From the NCBI GenBank assembly GCA_052139835.1, contig JBKQVT010000208.1, positions 1 through 24,343 on the forward strand: a stretch of 24,343 bases of DNA, read 5' to 3'. This document shows positions 7,333 through 14,821 of the stretch, piece by piece. The position numbers were made by a program, and so were the translations under genes. The DNA comes from JBKQVT01 sp052139835 (lineage in GTDB: Bacteria > Planctomycetota > Planctomycetia > Pirellulales > Thermoguttaceae). The notes under the pieces were generated by a model. It saw nothing but the letters and a program-made list of their open reading frames with translations, had not been told where the DNA came from and searched no databases. The stretch's first letter is position 1; each line of letters starts with the position of its first letter.

Positions 7333-7415
7333 GCCCCGGAGGGGCATTCGATAGTAGCCCAGCAGTTTCACTGCTGGGAATCGAGACGGCCATTTCGTTT
7401 CAAGTCCCGTAGGGA
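7333..7415. repeat. Three-hairpin intergenic element
   Basis: Three small perfect hairpins, with stems of 5, 9 and 4 bp and three-base loops, occur within 83 bases. I recall similar GCCCCGGAGGGGC...TCCCGTAGGGA elements dispersed in planctomycete genomes, but cannot verify that here. It could be a non-coding repeat or part of a transcript. Confidence 0.5.
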
Positions 7416-7556
7416 TGGGCGAAACGGGGCGACAGACGTTCAATCGTCCCGGATCGGGCCGGCCGCCAACGTCCGCGCTCATCCGCCCTCACCCTACCCT
7501 CTCCCGGAGGGAGAGGGGACGCCGTTGCCCACTAGCCCGAAAACGTCCTGGCGGGT

Positions 7557-8834
7557 ATGCTGCCAACGATGAGCGACGCCATAGAAATCCACCCCAGCGG
7601 CCCGGTGCACGGCTCGATCCGGCCGCCAGGCTCGAAAAGCATCACCAACCGGGCCCTGGTCTGCGCTGCCCTGGCCGAAGGCACGTCGGTGCTGACCAGC
7701 GCGCTGCGGAGCGACGATACCCGGCTGATGATCGAGGGGCTCCAGGCACTGGGCGTGGCCGTCGAGTGCGAGCCGTCGGCGACGACGATCCAGGTTTGCG
7801 GCTGCAGCGGGCGGCTGCCGGCCCGCGCGGCCGACATCCCGGTGGGCAACAGCGGCACCACCGTGCGGTTTCTCACGGCCGTGGCGACCCTCGGCCGGGG
7901 CACATTCCGCCTCGACGGCATCGCCCGCATGAGAGAGCGGCCCATCGAAGACCTACTGGACGCCCTGGGGCAACTGGGGGCCGATGCAACCAGCGAGTTG
8001 GGCAGCGGCTGTCCGCCGGTGGTGGTGCGGGCGGCCGGTTTGCCCGGCGGCCGGGCCACGGTGGCCGGCGACCTCTCCAGCCAGTTTCTCAGCGCCTTGC
8101 TGATGGCCGCCCCGGGCGCAAGTGGGCCGGTCGAGTTGGCCATCGCCGGCCGGCTGGTCTCGAAGCCCTATATTGACATGACGCTAGCGGTAATGGGGGC
8201 CTTCGGCGTGGCGGTGGCGGCCGGCCCGCCGTGGCGGATCGCCCCGCGCCCGTATCGGGCGTGCCGCTACGCGATCGAACCGGATGCCTCGGCCGCCAGC
8301 TACTTCCTGGCCGCCGCCGCCATGACCGGCGGCGCCGTGACCGTCGAGGGGCTCAGTCGGCAGAGCCTGCAAGGCGACGTGGCCTTTTGCGATTGCCTGG
8401 CGCAGATGGGCTGCCAGGTCCGCGGCGATACCGGCGGCCTGACCGTGGTCGGCGGCCCCTTGCGCGGCATCGAGGTCGATATGGGCGCCATCAGCGACAC
8501 CGTGCCCACGCTGGCCGTGGTGGCCCTGCTGGCCCGCGGCCCCACGACCATCCGCGGCGTGGCCCATATTCGCCACAAGGAGACCGACCGCATCCGGGCC
8601 CTGGCCAACGAGTTGCGCAAGTTGGGCGCCGCGGTGGAAGAACTGGACGACGGCCTGCGGATCATCCCCGGCCCGCTCCACGGCGCCGAGTTGGACACCT
8701 ACGACGATCACCGCATGGCGATGAGTTTGGCGTTGGCGGGCCTGGCCACTCCGGGGGTCGTGATTCGAGACCCCGATTGCACGGCCAAGACGTATCCAGG
8801 GTACTTCCGGGACCTTGCCAAAATAAGAACTTAG
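7557..8834 (+). CDS. aroA: 3-phosphoshikimate 1-carboxyvinyltransferase (EPSP synthase)
   Basis: This is the sixth enzyme of the shikimate pathway. It joins phosphoenolpyruvate to shikimate-3-phosphate on the way to chorismate. Motifs include RPPGSKSITNRAL near the N-terminus (the substrate lysine), GNSGTTVRFLTA, DLSSQFLSALLMAAP, KETDRIRALANELRKLG and DDHRMAMSLALAGL. Length is 425 residues from ATG 7557 or 421 from ATG 7569. The second start (MSDAIEIHP) has better spacing from the GGCGGG at 7551 and may be the true one. The TAG stop (8832-8834) lies inside a heptamer array. Chorismate, its pathway end product, is the substrate of MqnA encoded at 14790-15644. Confidence 0.96.
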   Translation: MLPTMSDAIEIHPSGPVHGSIRPPGSKSITNRALVCAALAEGTSVLTSALRSDDTRLMIEGLQALGVAVECEPSATTIQVCGCSGRLPARAADIPVGNSGTTVRFLTAVATLGRGTFRLDGIARMRERPIEDLLDALGQLGADATSELGSGCPPVVVRAAGLPGGRATVAGDLSSQFLSALLMAAPGASGPVELAIAGRLVSKPYIDMTLAVMGAFGVAVAAGPPWRIAPRPYRACRYAIEPDASAASYFLAAAAMTGGAVTVEGLSRQSLQGDVAFCDCLAQMGCQVRGDTGGLTVVGGPLRGIEVDMGAISDTVPTLAVVALLARGPTTIRGVAHIRHKETDRIRALANELRKLGAAVEELDDGLRIIPGPLHGAELDTYDDHRMAMSLALAGLATPGVVIRDPDCTAKTYPGYFRDLAKIRT

Positions 8835-8854
8835 AACTTAGTGCTTAGAACTTA
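8827..8854. repeat. Heptamer array (GAACTTA)x4 containing the aroA stop
   Basis: Units GAACTTA, GAACTTA, GTGCTTA, GAACTTA. The aroA stop codon TAG at 8832-8834 is formed by the repeat. It pairs in part with 8890-8922, sharing TTAGTGCTTAG in inverted orientation, so the two could form a terminator hairpin for the convergent genes. Confidence 0.85.
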
Positions 8855-8889
8855 GAGCGGCACAAGACAACGCGGGAGTGCGCGACGGA

Positions 8890-8922
8890 CTAAGTACTAA
8901 CTAAGCACTAAGAACTTAGTGC
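8890..8922. repeat. Second heptamer array containing the zinc-ribbon gene stop
   Basis: Units CTAAGTA, a partial CTAA, CTAAGCA, CTAAGAA and CTTAGTG. The minus-strand stop TAA of the zinc-ribbon gene (8916-8918) is inside the array. It is the inverted partner of 8827-8854 across a 35-base spacer. Confidence 0.8.
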
Positions 8923-9152
8923 GTCTGATCCTGGCCGTTGCGATGCGCGACCGAATCGAGCAACTCGTTGGCACGCCGCATCAAGGCGCTGCCATGATCG
9001 ACATAGTCGCTCCGAGCACTGGCGGGATCGATGGCCATGAACTTGCCTTGGCAGTGCTGGCACACCACGCGCTTGCCCAAGTGCTCGACGCGGATTTGCA
9101 AGTGGCGGCCACAGGTCGGGCATTCCTGGACGAAGAAAGTCGCATTTGGCAT
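8916..9152 (-). CDS. Small zinc-ribbon protein
   Basis: A 78-residue protein with a C4 zinc ribbon: Cys11 and Cys14 (CPTCG), then Cys31 and Cys34 (CQHCQ), separated by 16 residues. This is followed by a polar helical tail (ALMRRANELLDSVAHRN). Such ribbons bind zinc and may contact nucleic acid or protein; the role is unknown. The ATG at 9152 is chosen because GGGAGGA lies at the right distance upstream (9159-9165, minus strand). An upstream in-frame start at 9200 would overlap the predicted promoter. It is convergent with aroA and 185 bp downstream of the cyclophilin gene. Confidence 0.78.
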   Translation of the reverse strand: MPNATFFVQECPTCGRHLQIRVEHLGKRVVCQHCQGKFMAIDPASARSDYVDHGSALMRRANELLDSVAHRNGQDQTH

Positions 9153-9198
9153 GACTGATCCTCCCTGGCACCACGCGCCCTTCTCGCTGGCAACCGCC

Positions 9199-9228
9199 AT
9201 TATGGAGCACTGGCCCAGGTTTTGTCAA
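9199..9228 (-). promoter_or_regulatory. Sigma-70-like promoter for the zinc-ribbon gene
   Basis: On the minus strand a perfect TTGACA (9228-9223) is followed after 18 bases by CATAAT (9204-9199). Transcription would start near 9192, giving a leader of about 40 bases that contains the ribosome binding site of the gene starting at 9152. This is the best consensus promoter seen in the window. Confidence 0.65.
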
Positions 9229-9337
9229 CGGCGGCGTGCGTTAGATTTCGGTAAATCGCGATTACCGCGTTGTCTCTCAACACGCGGCAAGCTGCGCGCT
9301 TTGAGCGGGCTGCGAAAGAACCGTGAAATGGCCAGAG

Positions 9338-10024
9338 TCACCGCAGCCGCTGGATCGACTTGATAGCAATGACATCAATCGGCGTGCTTTGACCACGCTG
9401 GGTCTCACGCACGGGGGCCTGGGCAATGCTGTCCAACACGTCGAGACCTTCGGTCACTTCCCCGAAGACGCAGTAGCCATAGCGCTCCGCGGTCCGGTCC
9501 TTGTAATCGAGGATCTCGTTGTCGGACAGATTGATGAAAAACATCGCCGTGGCGCTGTCGATCACGTCGGGCTGCCGTGCCATGGCGATCGTCCCGCGGC
9601 GATTTTTCACGCCGTTGTCGGCCTCGTTGCGGACCGGGGGGGTGCGGATGGGTCGTTCCTTCAGGTCCGCGGTGAATGCGCCTCCCAACACGACTTTGGG
9701 GTAGGACTTCTGCACCTGGTGGAAGATCGTTCCGTCGTAATGCTTGGCGGCCACGTATCTTAGGAAGTTATCCACCGTCAGCGGGGCCTTGTCGGCGTCC
9801 AGCCGCATGGTGAAACTTCCCAAGGAGGTCTCGACCACCACCACGGGGTGGACCGGGTCTTGCTTGGCGGAACCGCCGGCCGATCCCTGCGTGCCGGCCT
9901 GTTGACCGTTGGGACCGGGGACGGCCGCCGCCGGCTGCCCGCTGCCGCTACGTTGGCAGCCGACCGCGGGGAGCAGCAAAAGCATCGCCAAACATGTTAC
10001 AATAGGTTTCCAGGAATGTTGCAC
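9338..10024 (-). CDS. Cyclophilin-type peptidyl-prolyl isomerase-like lipoprotein
   Basis: The 228-residue protein begins with a lipoprotein signal (MQHSWKPIVTCLAMLLLLPAVGC; lipidated Cys23). A low-complexity Gly/Gln/Pro linker to about residue 55 leads to a cyclophilin fold (VVVETSLGSFTMRLDADKAPLTVDNFLRY ... YGYCVFGEVTEGLDVLD). The start is a GTG at 10024, preceded by GGAGG with seven-base spacing and placed correctly for the signal; upstream in-frame starts lack this. Several residues of the canonical active site are changed: FHRV is FHQV, MIQGG is VVLGG, and SQFFI is AMFFI. Isomerase activity is therefore uncertain. It likely acts in the periplasm, anchored to a membrane. Confidence 0.85.
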   Translation of the reverse strand: MQHSWKPIVTCLAMLLLLPAVGCQRSGSGQPAAAVPGPNGQQAGTQGSAGGSAKQDPVHPVVVVETSLGSFTMRLDADKAPLTVDNFLRYVAAKHYDGTIFHQVQKSYPKVVLGGAFTADLKERPIRTPPVRNEADNGVKNRRGTIAMARQPDVIDSATAMFFINLSDNEILDYKDRTAERYGYCVFGEVTEGLDVLDSIAQAPVRETQRGQSTPIDVIAIKSIQRLR

Positions 10025-10153
10025 TGCCTTGCCTCCGTGCATGGGGTTGCAACCTGCGGCGGACACGCATCGCCGAAGCTTGGGGATGGCGTATCATCCC
10101 CGGAATGGCGGTTTCGTGCAACGTCGATTGTGCAGAATTGTTGCCATGTTGCC

Positions 10154-11056
10154 ATGACGAGCCGTTGGTCCAGCATTGCCGTCTGCCTGCTCTGGGCGAT
10201 CACCATGGGGTGGTTGATCGCGGAGAAGGTGCTGCCCCCCCTGATGTTGGGGGAGCCGCCCAGCTACCGCGCCATTGCCTACGCCCGCAGCGACCAGGCG
10301 ACGATCGGCTGGAACGTGCTGGTCAACGACAAGCGGGTGGGCTCCGCCGTGAGCACCGCGGTAAAGACCGCCGAGGGCAGCACCGAGATCCAGAGTCACG
10401 TCCACTTCGACTATCTCCCCGTGGAAGAAATGGCGCCGCGCGGGCTGCGGGCGCTCGTCGGGCCGGTGATCGCGCCGCAGGCGGGCCGCGTGCCGATGGA
10501 CTGCCGGAGCACGCTCACCGTCGACCGGGAGGGCCGCTTGACAAGCTTCCGCTCGGCGCTGGACATGCAGTCGGTCCGCAACGTCGTGCGACTTGACGGC
10601 CAGGTCGATGGGGGCCAACTGACGCTGACGATCCGCACGACCGATTTCTCTTACACCACCGACGCCTATGTGCCGCCCAACTCGCTGGCCGGCGACGCCC
10701 TGTCGCCGCAGGCCTGCTTGCCGGGCTTGCGCCAGGGGCAGACCTGGACAGTCCCCTCCTACAGCCTCGTGCGCCCCTTGACGCATCCGCATCCCATGGA
10801 AATTCTCGTGGCGACCGTCGAGGGCAAGGAGCGGATCGTCTGGAACGGCAAGCCCGAGGAGGTCTGGCTGGTGGTCTATCACGCCGATTCGGGGCTGGGC
10901 ATCGGCAGCGACAAGACCCCGCGGAGCCGGCTCTGGGTCCGCCCCGACGGCACCGTGTTGCGCCAGCAGGTCATGGTGCTTGCTTGCAAGTTGACCTTTG
11001 AACGCCTTCCCCCGCGCCCGTCCGCCGCGGGGGCGAAAAGGCTGCACGACCGGTGA
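10154..11056 (+). CDS. Membrane-anchored protein of ABC transporter unit, unknown function
   Basis: A 300-residue protein not assigned to a named family. Residues about 6-24 (WSSIAVCLLWAITMGWLIAEK) form one membrane helix. The rest is predicted to lie outside the cytoplasm and has many alternating hydrophobic strands, such as STLTVDREGRLTSFRSAL, GGQLTLTIRTTDFSYTTDAY and SRLWVRPDGTVLRQQVMVL. The ATG at 10154 is chosen because it begins immediately before the membrane helix; the frame is open upstream to 9848 but overlaps the divergent cyclophilin gene. It ends 31 bases before the ABC ATPase start, so the three genes 10154-13641 probably form one unit. It may be an accessory subunit or a sensor of what the transporter moves. 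Confidence 0.7.
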   Translation: MTSRWSSIAVCLLWAITMGWLIAEKVLPPLMLGEPPSYRAIAYARSDQATIGWNVLVNDKRVGSAVSTAVKTAEGSTEIQSHVHFDYLPVEEMAPRGLRALVGPVIAPQAGRVPMDCRSTLTVDREGRLTSFRSALDMQSVRNVVRLDGQVDGGQLTLTIRTTDFSYTTDAYVPPNSLAGDALSPQACLPGLRQGQTWTVPSYSLVRPLTHPHPMEILVATVEGKERIVWNGKPEEVWLVVYHADSGLGIGSDKTPRSRLWVRPDGTVLRQQVMVLACKLTFERLPPRPSAAGAKRLHDR

Positions 11057-11087
11057 ACCGCCGGGGGCTTTCCCACAGGGCGCAGGC

Positions 11088-11849
11088 ATGATTCGTTTCG
11101 ACAACGTCACTCGAACCTACGGCCGCAAGGTGGCCGTGGACCGCCTCACGTTGCGCGTCGGCGGCGGCGAGATCTTCGCCCTCTTGGGGCCCAACGGCGC
11201 GGGCAAGACCACGGCGATGAAGATGCTGGTGGGTCTGCTGCGGCCGACTGCGGGGGCCGTCGAGGTCTGCGGCTGCGACGTGGCCGCCCAGCCCCGCAGC
11301 GCCGCCAGCTTCCTCGGCTACGTGCCCGAGGAGCCGTTTCTCTACGACAAGCTGTCGGGGCGGGAGTTTCTGGAATTCGCCGCCGAACTGCGCGGCCTGG
11401 ACGCCGCCGACAAGCAGGCCCGCATCGCCAGGGAGTGCGCAGCCTTCGACATGGCCGATTTTCTCGACAACCTGGTGGAAACCTATTCTCACGGCATGAA
11501 ACAACGCCTGGTCTTCGCCGCGGCCCTGCTGCACGATCCGACCGTGCTGGTGGTCGACGAGCCGATGATCGGGCTGGATCCGCGGAGCGTGCGGGCGGTG
11601 AAGGACTTGTTGCGGTCGCGCGCCGCCGCCGGCGCCGCCGTCTTCATGTCCACGCACACCCTGGCGGTGGCGGAAGAGATCGCCGATCGCATCGGCATCG
11701 TCAACGAAGGTCGCCTGCACTTTCTCGGCACGCTCTCCGAGCTGCGGCGGGAATTGTCTTCGCCGGATTCCGCGCTGGAGCCCTTGTTCCTGCAAATGAC
11801 CGGCAACCACGAGCAGCGCCCGGAGAGCGGGAATCCCGGAAATGCCTGA
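11088..11849 (+). CDS. ABC transporter ATP-binding protein
   Basis: A 253-residue nucleotide-binding subunit. The Walker A motif is GPNGAGKTT near residue 38, the signature is YSHGMKQRL near 137 (SHGMK replaces the usual LSGGQ), Walker B plus D-loop is VLVVDEPMIGLDPRS near 160, and the H-loop is STHTL. It resembles the ATPases of ABC-2 exporters of the CcmA/NatA type. The ATG at 11088 gives the usual MIRFDNVTRTYG start. The gene overlaps the permease gene by eight bases, which indicates coupled translation. Substrate is unknown. Confidence 0.92.
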   Translation: MIRFDNVTRTYGRKVAVDRLTLRVGGGEIFALLGPNGAGKTTAMKMLVGLLRPTAGAVEVCGCDVAAQPRSAASFLGYVPEEPFLYDKLSGREFLEFAAELRGLDAADKQARIARECAAFDMADFLDNLVETYSHGMKQRLVFAAALLHDPTVLVVDEPMIGLDPRSVRAVKDLLRSRAAAGAAVFMSTHTLAVAEEIADRIGIVNEGRLHFLGTLSELRRELSSPDSALEPLFLQMTGNHEQRPESGNPGNA

Positions 11850-13641
11850 GCAGCTTCACCCCCGCGGCCCGAGTCGCCCCTCCCGGCAGCCCGCCGCCGC
11901 GCCCCGGCTGATCGACGCCGAGGAAGAGTCGCGGGCCTTCTGGCGGATGCGCGCCCACGTGGTTCGGACCGTGGCCGGGCAAGTGCTGTCGCTGGGGCGA
12001 TTCCGCCTCTTTCTGGTCGTCGTCCTCAGCACGCTGCTCTGGCTCGCGGTCTTCCAGATCCTCCACGAGGGGTTCGTTTTCCTCGACAATTCCCTGCAGT
12101 CGGCGGAAAACTTCGATTTCATGGTGCACATGGTCTTCGTCACGTTCTTCGGCGCCCTGCTGGCGATGCTGTGGTTTTCGGCGGGCATCATCCTCTACGC
12201 TTCGTTGTTTCAATCGCACGAGGTGACGCTGCTGCTGACGCTGCCCGCCCGTGAGGGGCGGATCTTCCTGCACAAGTTCCAGGAAGCCGTCGTCTTCACG
12301 GGCTGGGGTTTCCTGCTGCTGGGAAGCCCCATGCTGCTGGCCTACGGCATGGCCGCCAAGGCGCCGTGGTACTATTACGCGATGCTGCCGCCGCTGATGC
12401 TGGCCTTCACGTACATCCCCGTGGCCGGCGGCGGCATCTGTTGCCTGCTGCTGGTGCGTTACCTGCCGGGGGCGCGGAAGTTCTTGTCGATTCTGGTGGG
12501 TGCGGCGATGGTGGTGCTGGCGCTCTGGGCCGTCTGGCGGCTGCTGCCGATCCAGGACGGCGTGCTCCTCACGCCCGCCTGGCTCCACGACATGCTCGGC
12601 CGCCTGGGGATCGTCGATTGGCGGTTGATGCCGAGTTGGTGGCTCAGCGCCGGGCTGTTGGAGGCCGCCCGCCACAACTGGGCGGAGGGCCTGAAATTCC
12701 TCGCCCTGATGATCGCCAACGCGCTGTTCTGCCGCCAGGTGGCCATCTGGGCCTCGATGCGGCTGTACCGGCCGGCCTACGCCGCCTTGCACACCATGGC
12801 CCACGCCCCCCGCAAGGCCCGCGCCGGCTGGCTCGACCGCGGAGTGCTCCGCGCCCTGGCGCCGCTGCCGCACGCGGTCCGCTGGATGATCGTCAAGGAC
12901 CTCCGCCTCTTCCGCCGCGACGCCGGGCAATGGTCGCAGTTCCTCATCTTCTTCGGACTCCTGATGGTCTATTTCGTCTACAGCCACCCCTTCAGCTACA
13001 ATCGCCATTATGCCGGCTGGGTCAACATGGTCAGCTTGCTGAACTTCGCCGTGGTCGGGCTGCTGATGTCGACCTTCACCACGCGCTTCATCTTCCCCAC
13101 GATCAGCCTGGAAGGACGCCGCTTCTGGTTCCTCGGCCTCTTGCCGCTCGGGCGCGATACCATCCTCTGGAGCAAGTTCGCCTTCGCCTTGATCGCTTCG
13201 CTGCTGCCCTGCTCGATCCTCATCCTCGTCAGCGACCTGATGCTCCGCGTCTCGCTGCTGGTGGTGGTGGTCCACCAGTTGACCTGCCTGTTGCTCTGCC
13301 TGGGGCTTTCCGGCATCGCCGTGGGACTGGCGGCGCGGCTGCCGAACCTCCGCGAGCAATCCCCTGCGCGGATCACTGCCGGCTTCGGCGGCACGCTCAC
13401 CCTGGTCCTCAGCACGCTTTACATTTTGCTGATCGTGGTGTTGACCGCCCTGCCCTGCCACCTCTATCTTGCCACCGAGGTCGCCCGCGAGGCGCTGTTT
13501 CCGCGCGCGGGCGCAAGCTGGCTCCGCTGGCTGCACCTGTGGATCGTCGGCGGCATGATCGGCGGCGTCGCGCTGGGAGTGGCGGCCACGATCGTGCCTT
13601 TGTGGATCGGCCTCCGCGCCTTCCGCCGCCTGGAGTTTTGA
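11842..13641 (+). CDS. ABC-2-type multi-span permease subunit
   Basis: A 599-residue protein with a cytoplasmic N-terminus (about 50 residues, charged) followed by about ten to twelve hydrophobic spans. Examples are FRLFLVVVLSTLLWLAVFQIL, FVTFFGALLAMLWFSAGIILYASLF, ILVGAAMVVLALWAVW, FLIFFGLLMVYFVY, LLNFAVVGLLMSTF and ITAGFGGTLTLVLSTLYILLIVVLTAL. A central soluble stretch (about 335-365) precedes the second membrane half (RFIFPTISLEGRRFWFLGLLPLGRDTILWSKF). The long two-half arrangement is larger than typical ABC-2 permeases of 250-400 residues and recalls the putative ABC exporter family, though I cannot confirm the Pfam assignment. With the ATPase it would make a homodimeric or pseudo-dimeric exporter. 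Confidence 0.82.
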   Translation: MPEQLHPRGPSRPSRQPAAAPRLIDAEEESRAFWRMRAHVVRTVAGQVLSLGRFRLFLVVVLSTLLWLAVFQILHEGFVFLDNSLQSAENFDFMVHMVFVTFFGALLAMLWFSAGIILYASLFQSHEVTLLLTLPAREGRIFLHKFQEAVVFTGWGFLLLGSPMLLAYGMAAKAPWYYYAMLPPLMLAFTYIPVAGGGICCLLLVRYLPGARKFLSILVGAAMVVLALWAVWRLLPIQDGVLLTPAWLHDMLGRLGIVDWRLMPSWWLSAGLLEAARHNWAEGLKFLALMIANALFCRQVAIWASMRLYRPAYAALHTMAHAPRKARAGWLDRGVLRALAPLPHAVRWMIVKDLRLFRRDAGQWSQFLIFFGLLMVYFVYSHPFSYNRHYAGWVNMVSLLNFAVVGLLMSTFTTRFIFPTISLEGRRFWFLGLLPLGRDTILWSKFAFALIASLLPCSILILVSDLMLRVSLLVVVVHQLTCLLLCLGLSGIAVGLAARLPNLREQSPARITAGFGGTLTLVLSTLYILLIVVLTALPCHLYLATEVAREALFPRAGASWLRWLHLWIVGGMIGGVALGVAATIVPLWIGLRAFRRLEF

Positions 13642-13646
13642 AGAAA

Positions 13647-13681
13647 GGCGGAGGGCTGAGGGCGGAAGGCAGAAGGAGAAA
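13647..13681. repeat. Heptamer array (GGCGGAG-like)x5 after the permease gene
   Basis: Units GGCGGAG, GGCTGAG, GGCGGAA, GGCAGAA and GGAGAAA begin five bases after the permease TGA. This is the third locus in the window with this unit. Confidence 0.8.
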
Positions 13682-13687
13682 AGCGAG

Positions 13688-13708
13688 CCGCGGGGTTTAT
13701 CCCCGCGG
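13688..13708. terminator. GC-rich hairpin between convergent genes
   Basis: Perfect 8-bp stem CCGCGGGG / CCCCGCGG with the loop TTTAT, between the convergent ABC permease and mqnC. The position suits a bidirectional transcription stop, but there is no clear T run, so it may instead be a dispersed palindrome. Confidence 0.5.
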
Positions 13709-13753
13709 TTGCCCGGAAGAACGATAAAACCGCGATGGCCGCAGCGCGGCGCA

Positions 13754-14821
13754 TCACTGAAGTTCGTAATAGACGTTGCGGCGGCGGGGGAGATAGCCCG
13801 CCGCCGCAATCGCCGCGCGAATCTCGGCCTCGCTGGCCTGAAAACTCGTGCCGGCGGCGGCCACCACGTTCTCTTCGATCATCACGCTCCCCAGGTCGTT
13901 GGCCCCGAACCCCAGCGCCATCTGGCCGATCTCCAGCCCCTGCGTCACCCAACTCGCCTGCAAATTGGCGAAATTGTCCAGGTACAGCCGGCTGACGGCC
14001 AGCGTCTTCAGATATTCCCACGCGCCGCACTTGGGCACTTCGGCCAGCGCGGTATGGGCCGGCTGAAACGTCCAACAGATAAAGGCGGTGAAACCGCCCG
14101 TCTCGTCCTGCAAGCGGCGCAGGCGTTCCAGGTGCTCGATGCGTTCGGCCAGGGTTTCGACGTGGCCGAACATCATGGTCGCCGAGCCGCGGCCGCCCAG
14201 GGCGTGCCACTGCCGGCAGACGTCCAGCCACTGGTCGGCCGAGGCCTTCGCGGGGCTGACGGCCTGGCGGACGCGATCCACGAGGATTTCCGCCCCTCCG
14301 CCCGGCAAGCTCCCCAAGCCCGCCGCCTTCAGCCGCTCCAGGACCGTGCGGACCGGCAGCCCCGCGGCGGCGGCGATGTGGACGACCTCCGGCGGGCTGA
14401 AACCGTGGACGTTCAGCCGCGGAAAGCGCCCCTTGATGTCGCGGAGCAGTTGCTCGCACCACGCCAGGTCCAACTCGGGGTGCATGCCGCCTTGCAAGAG
14501 GATCTGGTCGCCGCCCAGGGCGATGGTCTCTTCGATCTTGCGGAACAGTTCCTCGCGGCCGAGGACGTAGCCGCCGGTCTCGCCCGGCGATCGCGCAAAG
14601 GCGCAGAAGCGGCAGCGGCTGAGGCAGATGTTGGTGTAGTTGACGTTGCGATCGACGTTGTAGGTCCGTAGCGGCTCGGGGTGCAGCCGCCGGGCCAACG
14701 CGTCGGCGGCCCCGGCCAGGGCCGCCAGGTCGTGCGACTCCAGCAGCCGCAGCCCGTCGGCGGGCGTCAGCCGCCGGCCGCTGTGCGATTTATCCAGCAA
14801 GCTTGCGATGGTGGAAGACAA
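13754..14821 (-). CDS. mqnC: Cyclic dehypoxanthinyl futalosine synthase (radical SAM)
   Basis: MqnC cyclises dehypoxanthine futalosine in the futalosine route to menaquinone. The 355-residue protein has the radical SAM cluster motif CxxxCxxC (Cys66, Cys70, Cys73 in ICLSRCRFCAF). It also has the family segments TYNVDRNVNYTNIC, GGDQILLQGGMHPELD, LPGGGAEILVDRVR, MMFGHVETLAERIEHL and FICWTFQPAHT, which separate it from MqnE. No ATG lies near the correct N-terminus. A TTG at 14821 is preceded by GAAGGA with seven-base spacing and gives MSSTIASLLDKSHSG; further upstream the frame is a shadow of mqnA. It overlaps the end of mqnA by 32 bases, so translation is probably coupled. Confidence 0.9.
   Translation of the reverse strand: MSSTIASLLDKSHSGRRLTPADGLRLLESHDLAALAGAADALARRLHPEPLRTYNVDRNVNYTNICLSRCRFCAFARSPGETGGYVLGREELFRKIEETIALGGDQILLQGGMHPELDLAWCEQLLRDIKGRFPRLNVHGFSPPEVVHIAAAAGLPVRTVLERLKAAGLGSLPGGGAEILVDRVRQAVSPAKASADQWLDVCRQWHALGGRGSATMMFGHVETLAERIEHLERLRRLQDETGGFTAFICWTFQPAHTALAEVPKCGAWEYLKTLAVSRLYLDNFANLQASWVTQGLEIGQMALGFGANDLGSVMIEENVVAAAGTSFQASEAEIRAAIAAAGYLPRRRNVYYELQ

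Larger units (their letters stand above)
7247..7556. other. Structured repeat-rich region upstream of aroA
   Basis: No gene is seen in these 310 bases. They contain a 25-base copy of the 5544-5568 repeat (7259-7283), then a series of hairpins: GCCCC-GGA-GGGGC at 7333-7345, CCCAGCAGT-TTC-ACTGCTGGG at 7358-7378, TCCC-GTA-GGGA at 7405-7415 and CCCTCTCCC-GGA-GGGAGAGGG at 7497-7517. The last lies about 40 bases before the aroA start and could be part of its leader. A promoter for aroA could not be chosen. Confidence 0.55.

Noticed and set aside
9249..9267. CGGTAA / TTACCG hairpin as cyclophilin gene terminator
   Set aside because: Only six pairs with a seven-base loop and no T run; too weak to list.
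13464..14462. Long minus-strand frame spanning the permease end and mqnC
   Set aside because: It crosses a clear intergenic region and reads Arg/Pro-rich sequence typical of an out-of-frame shadow.
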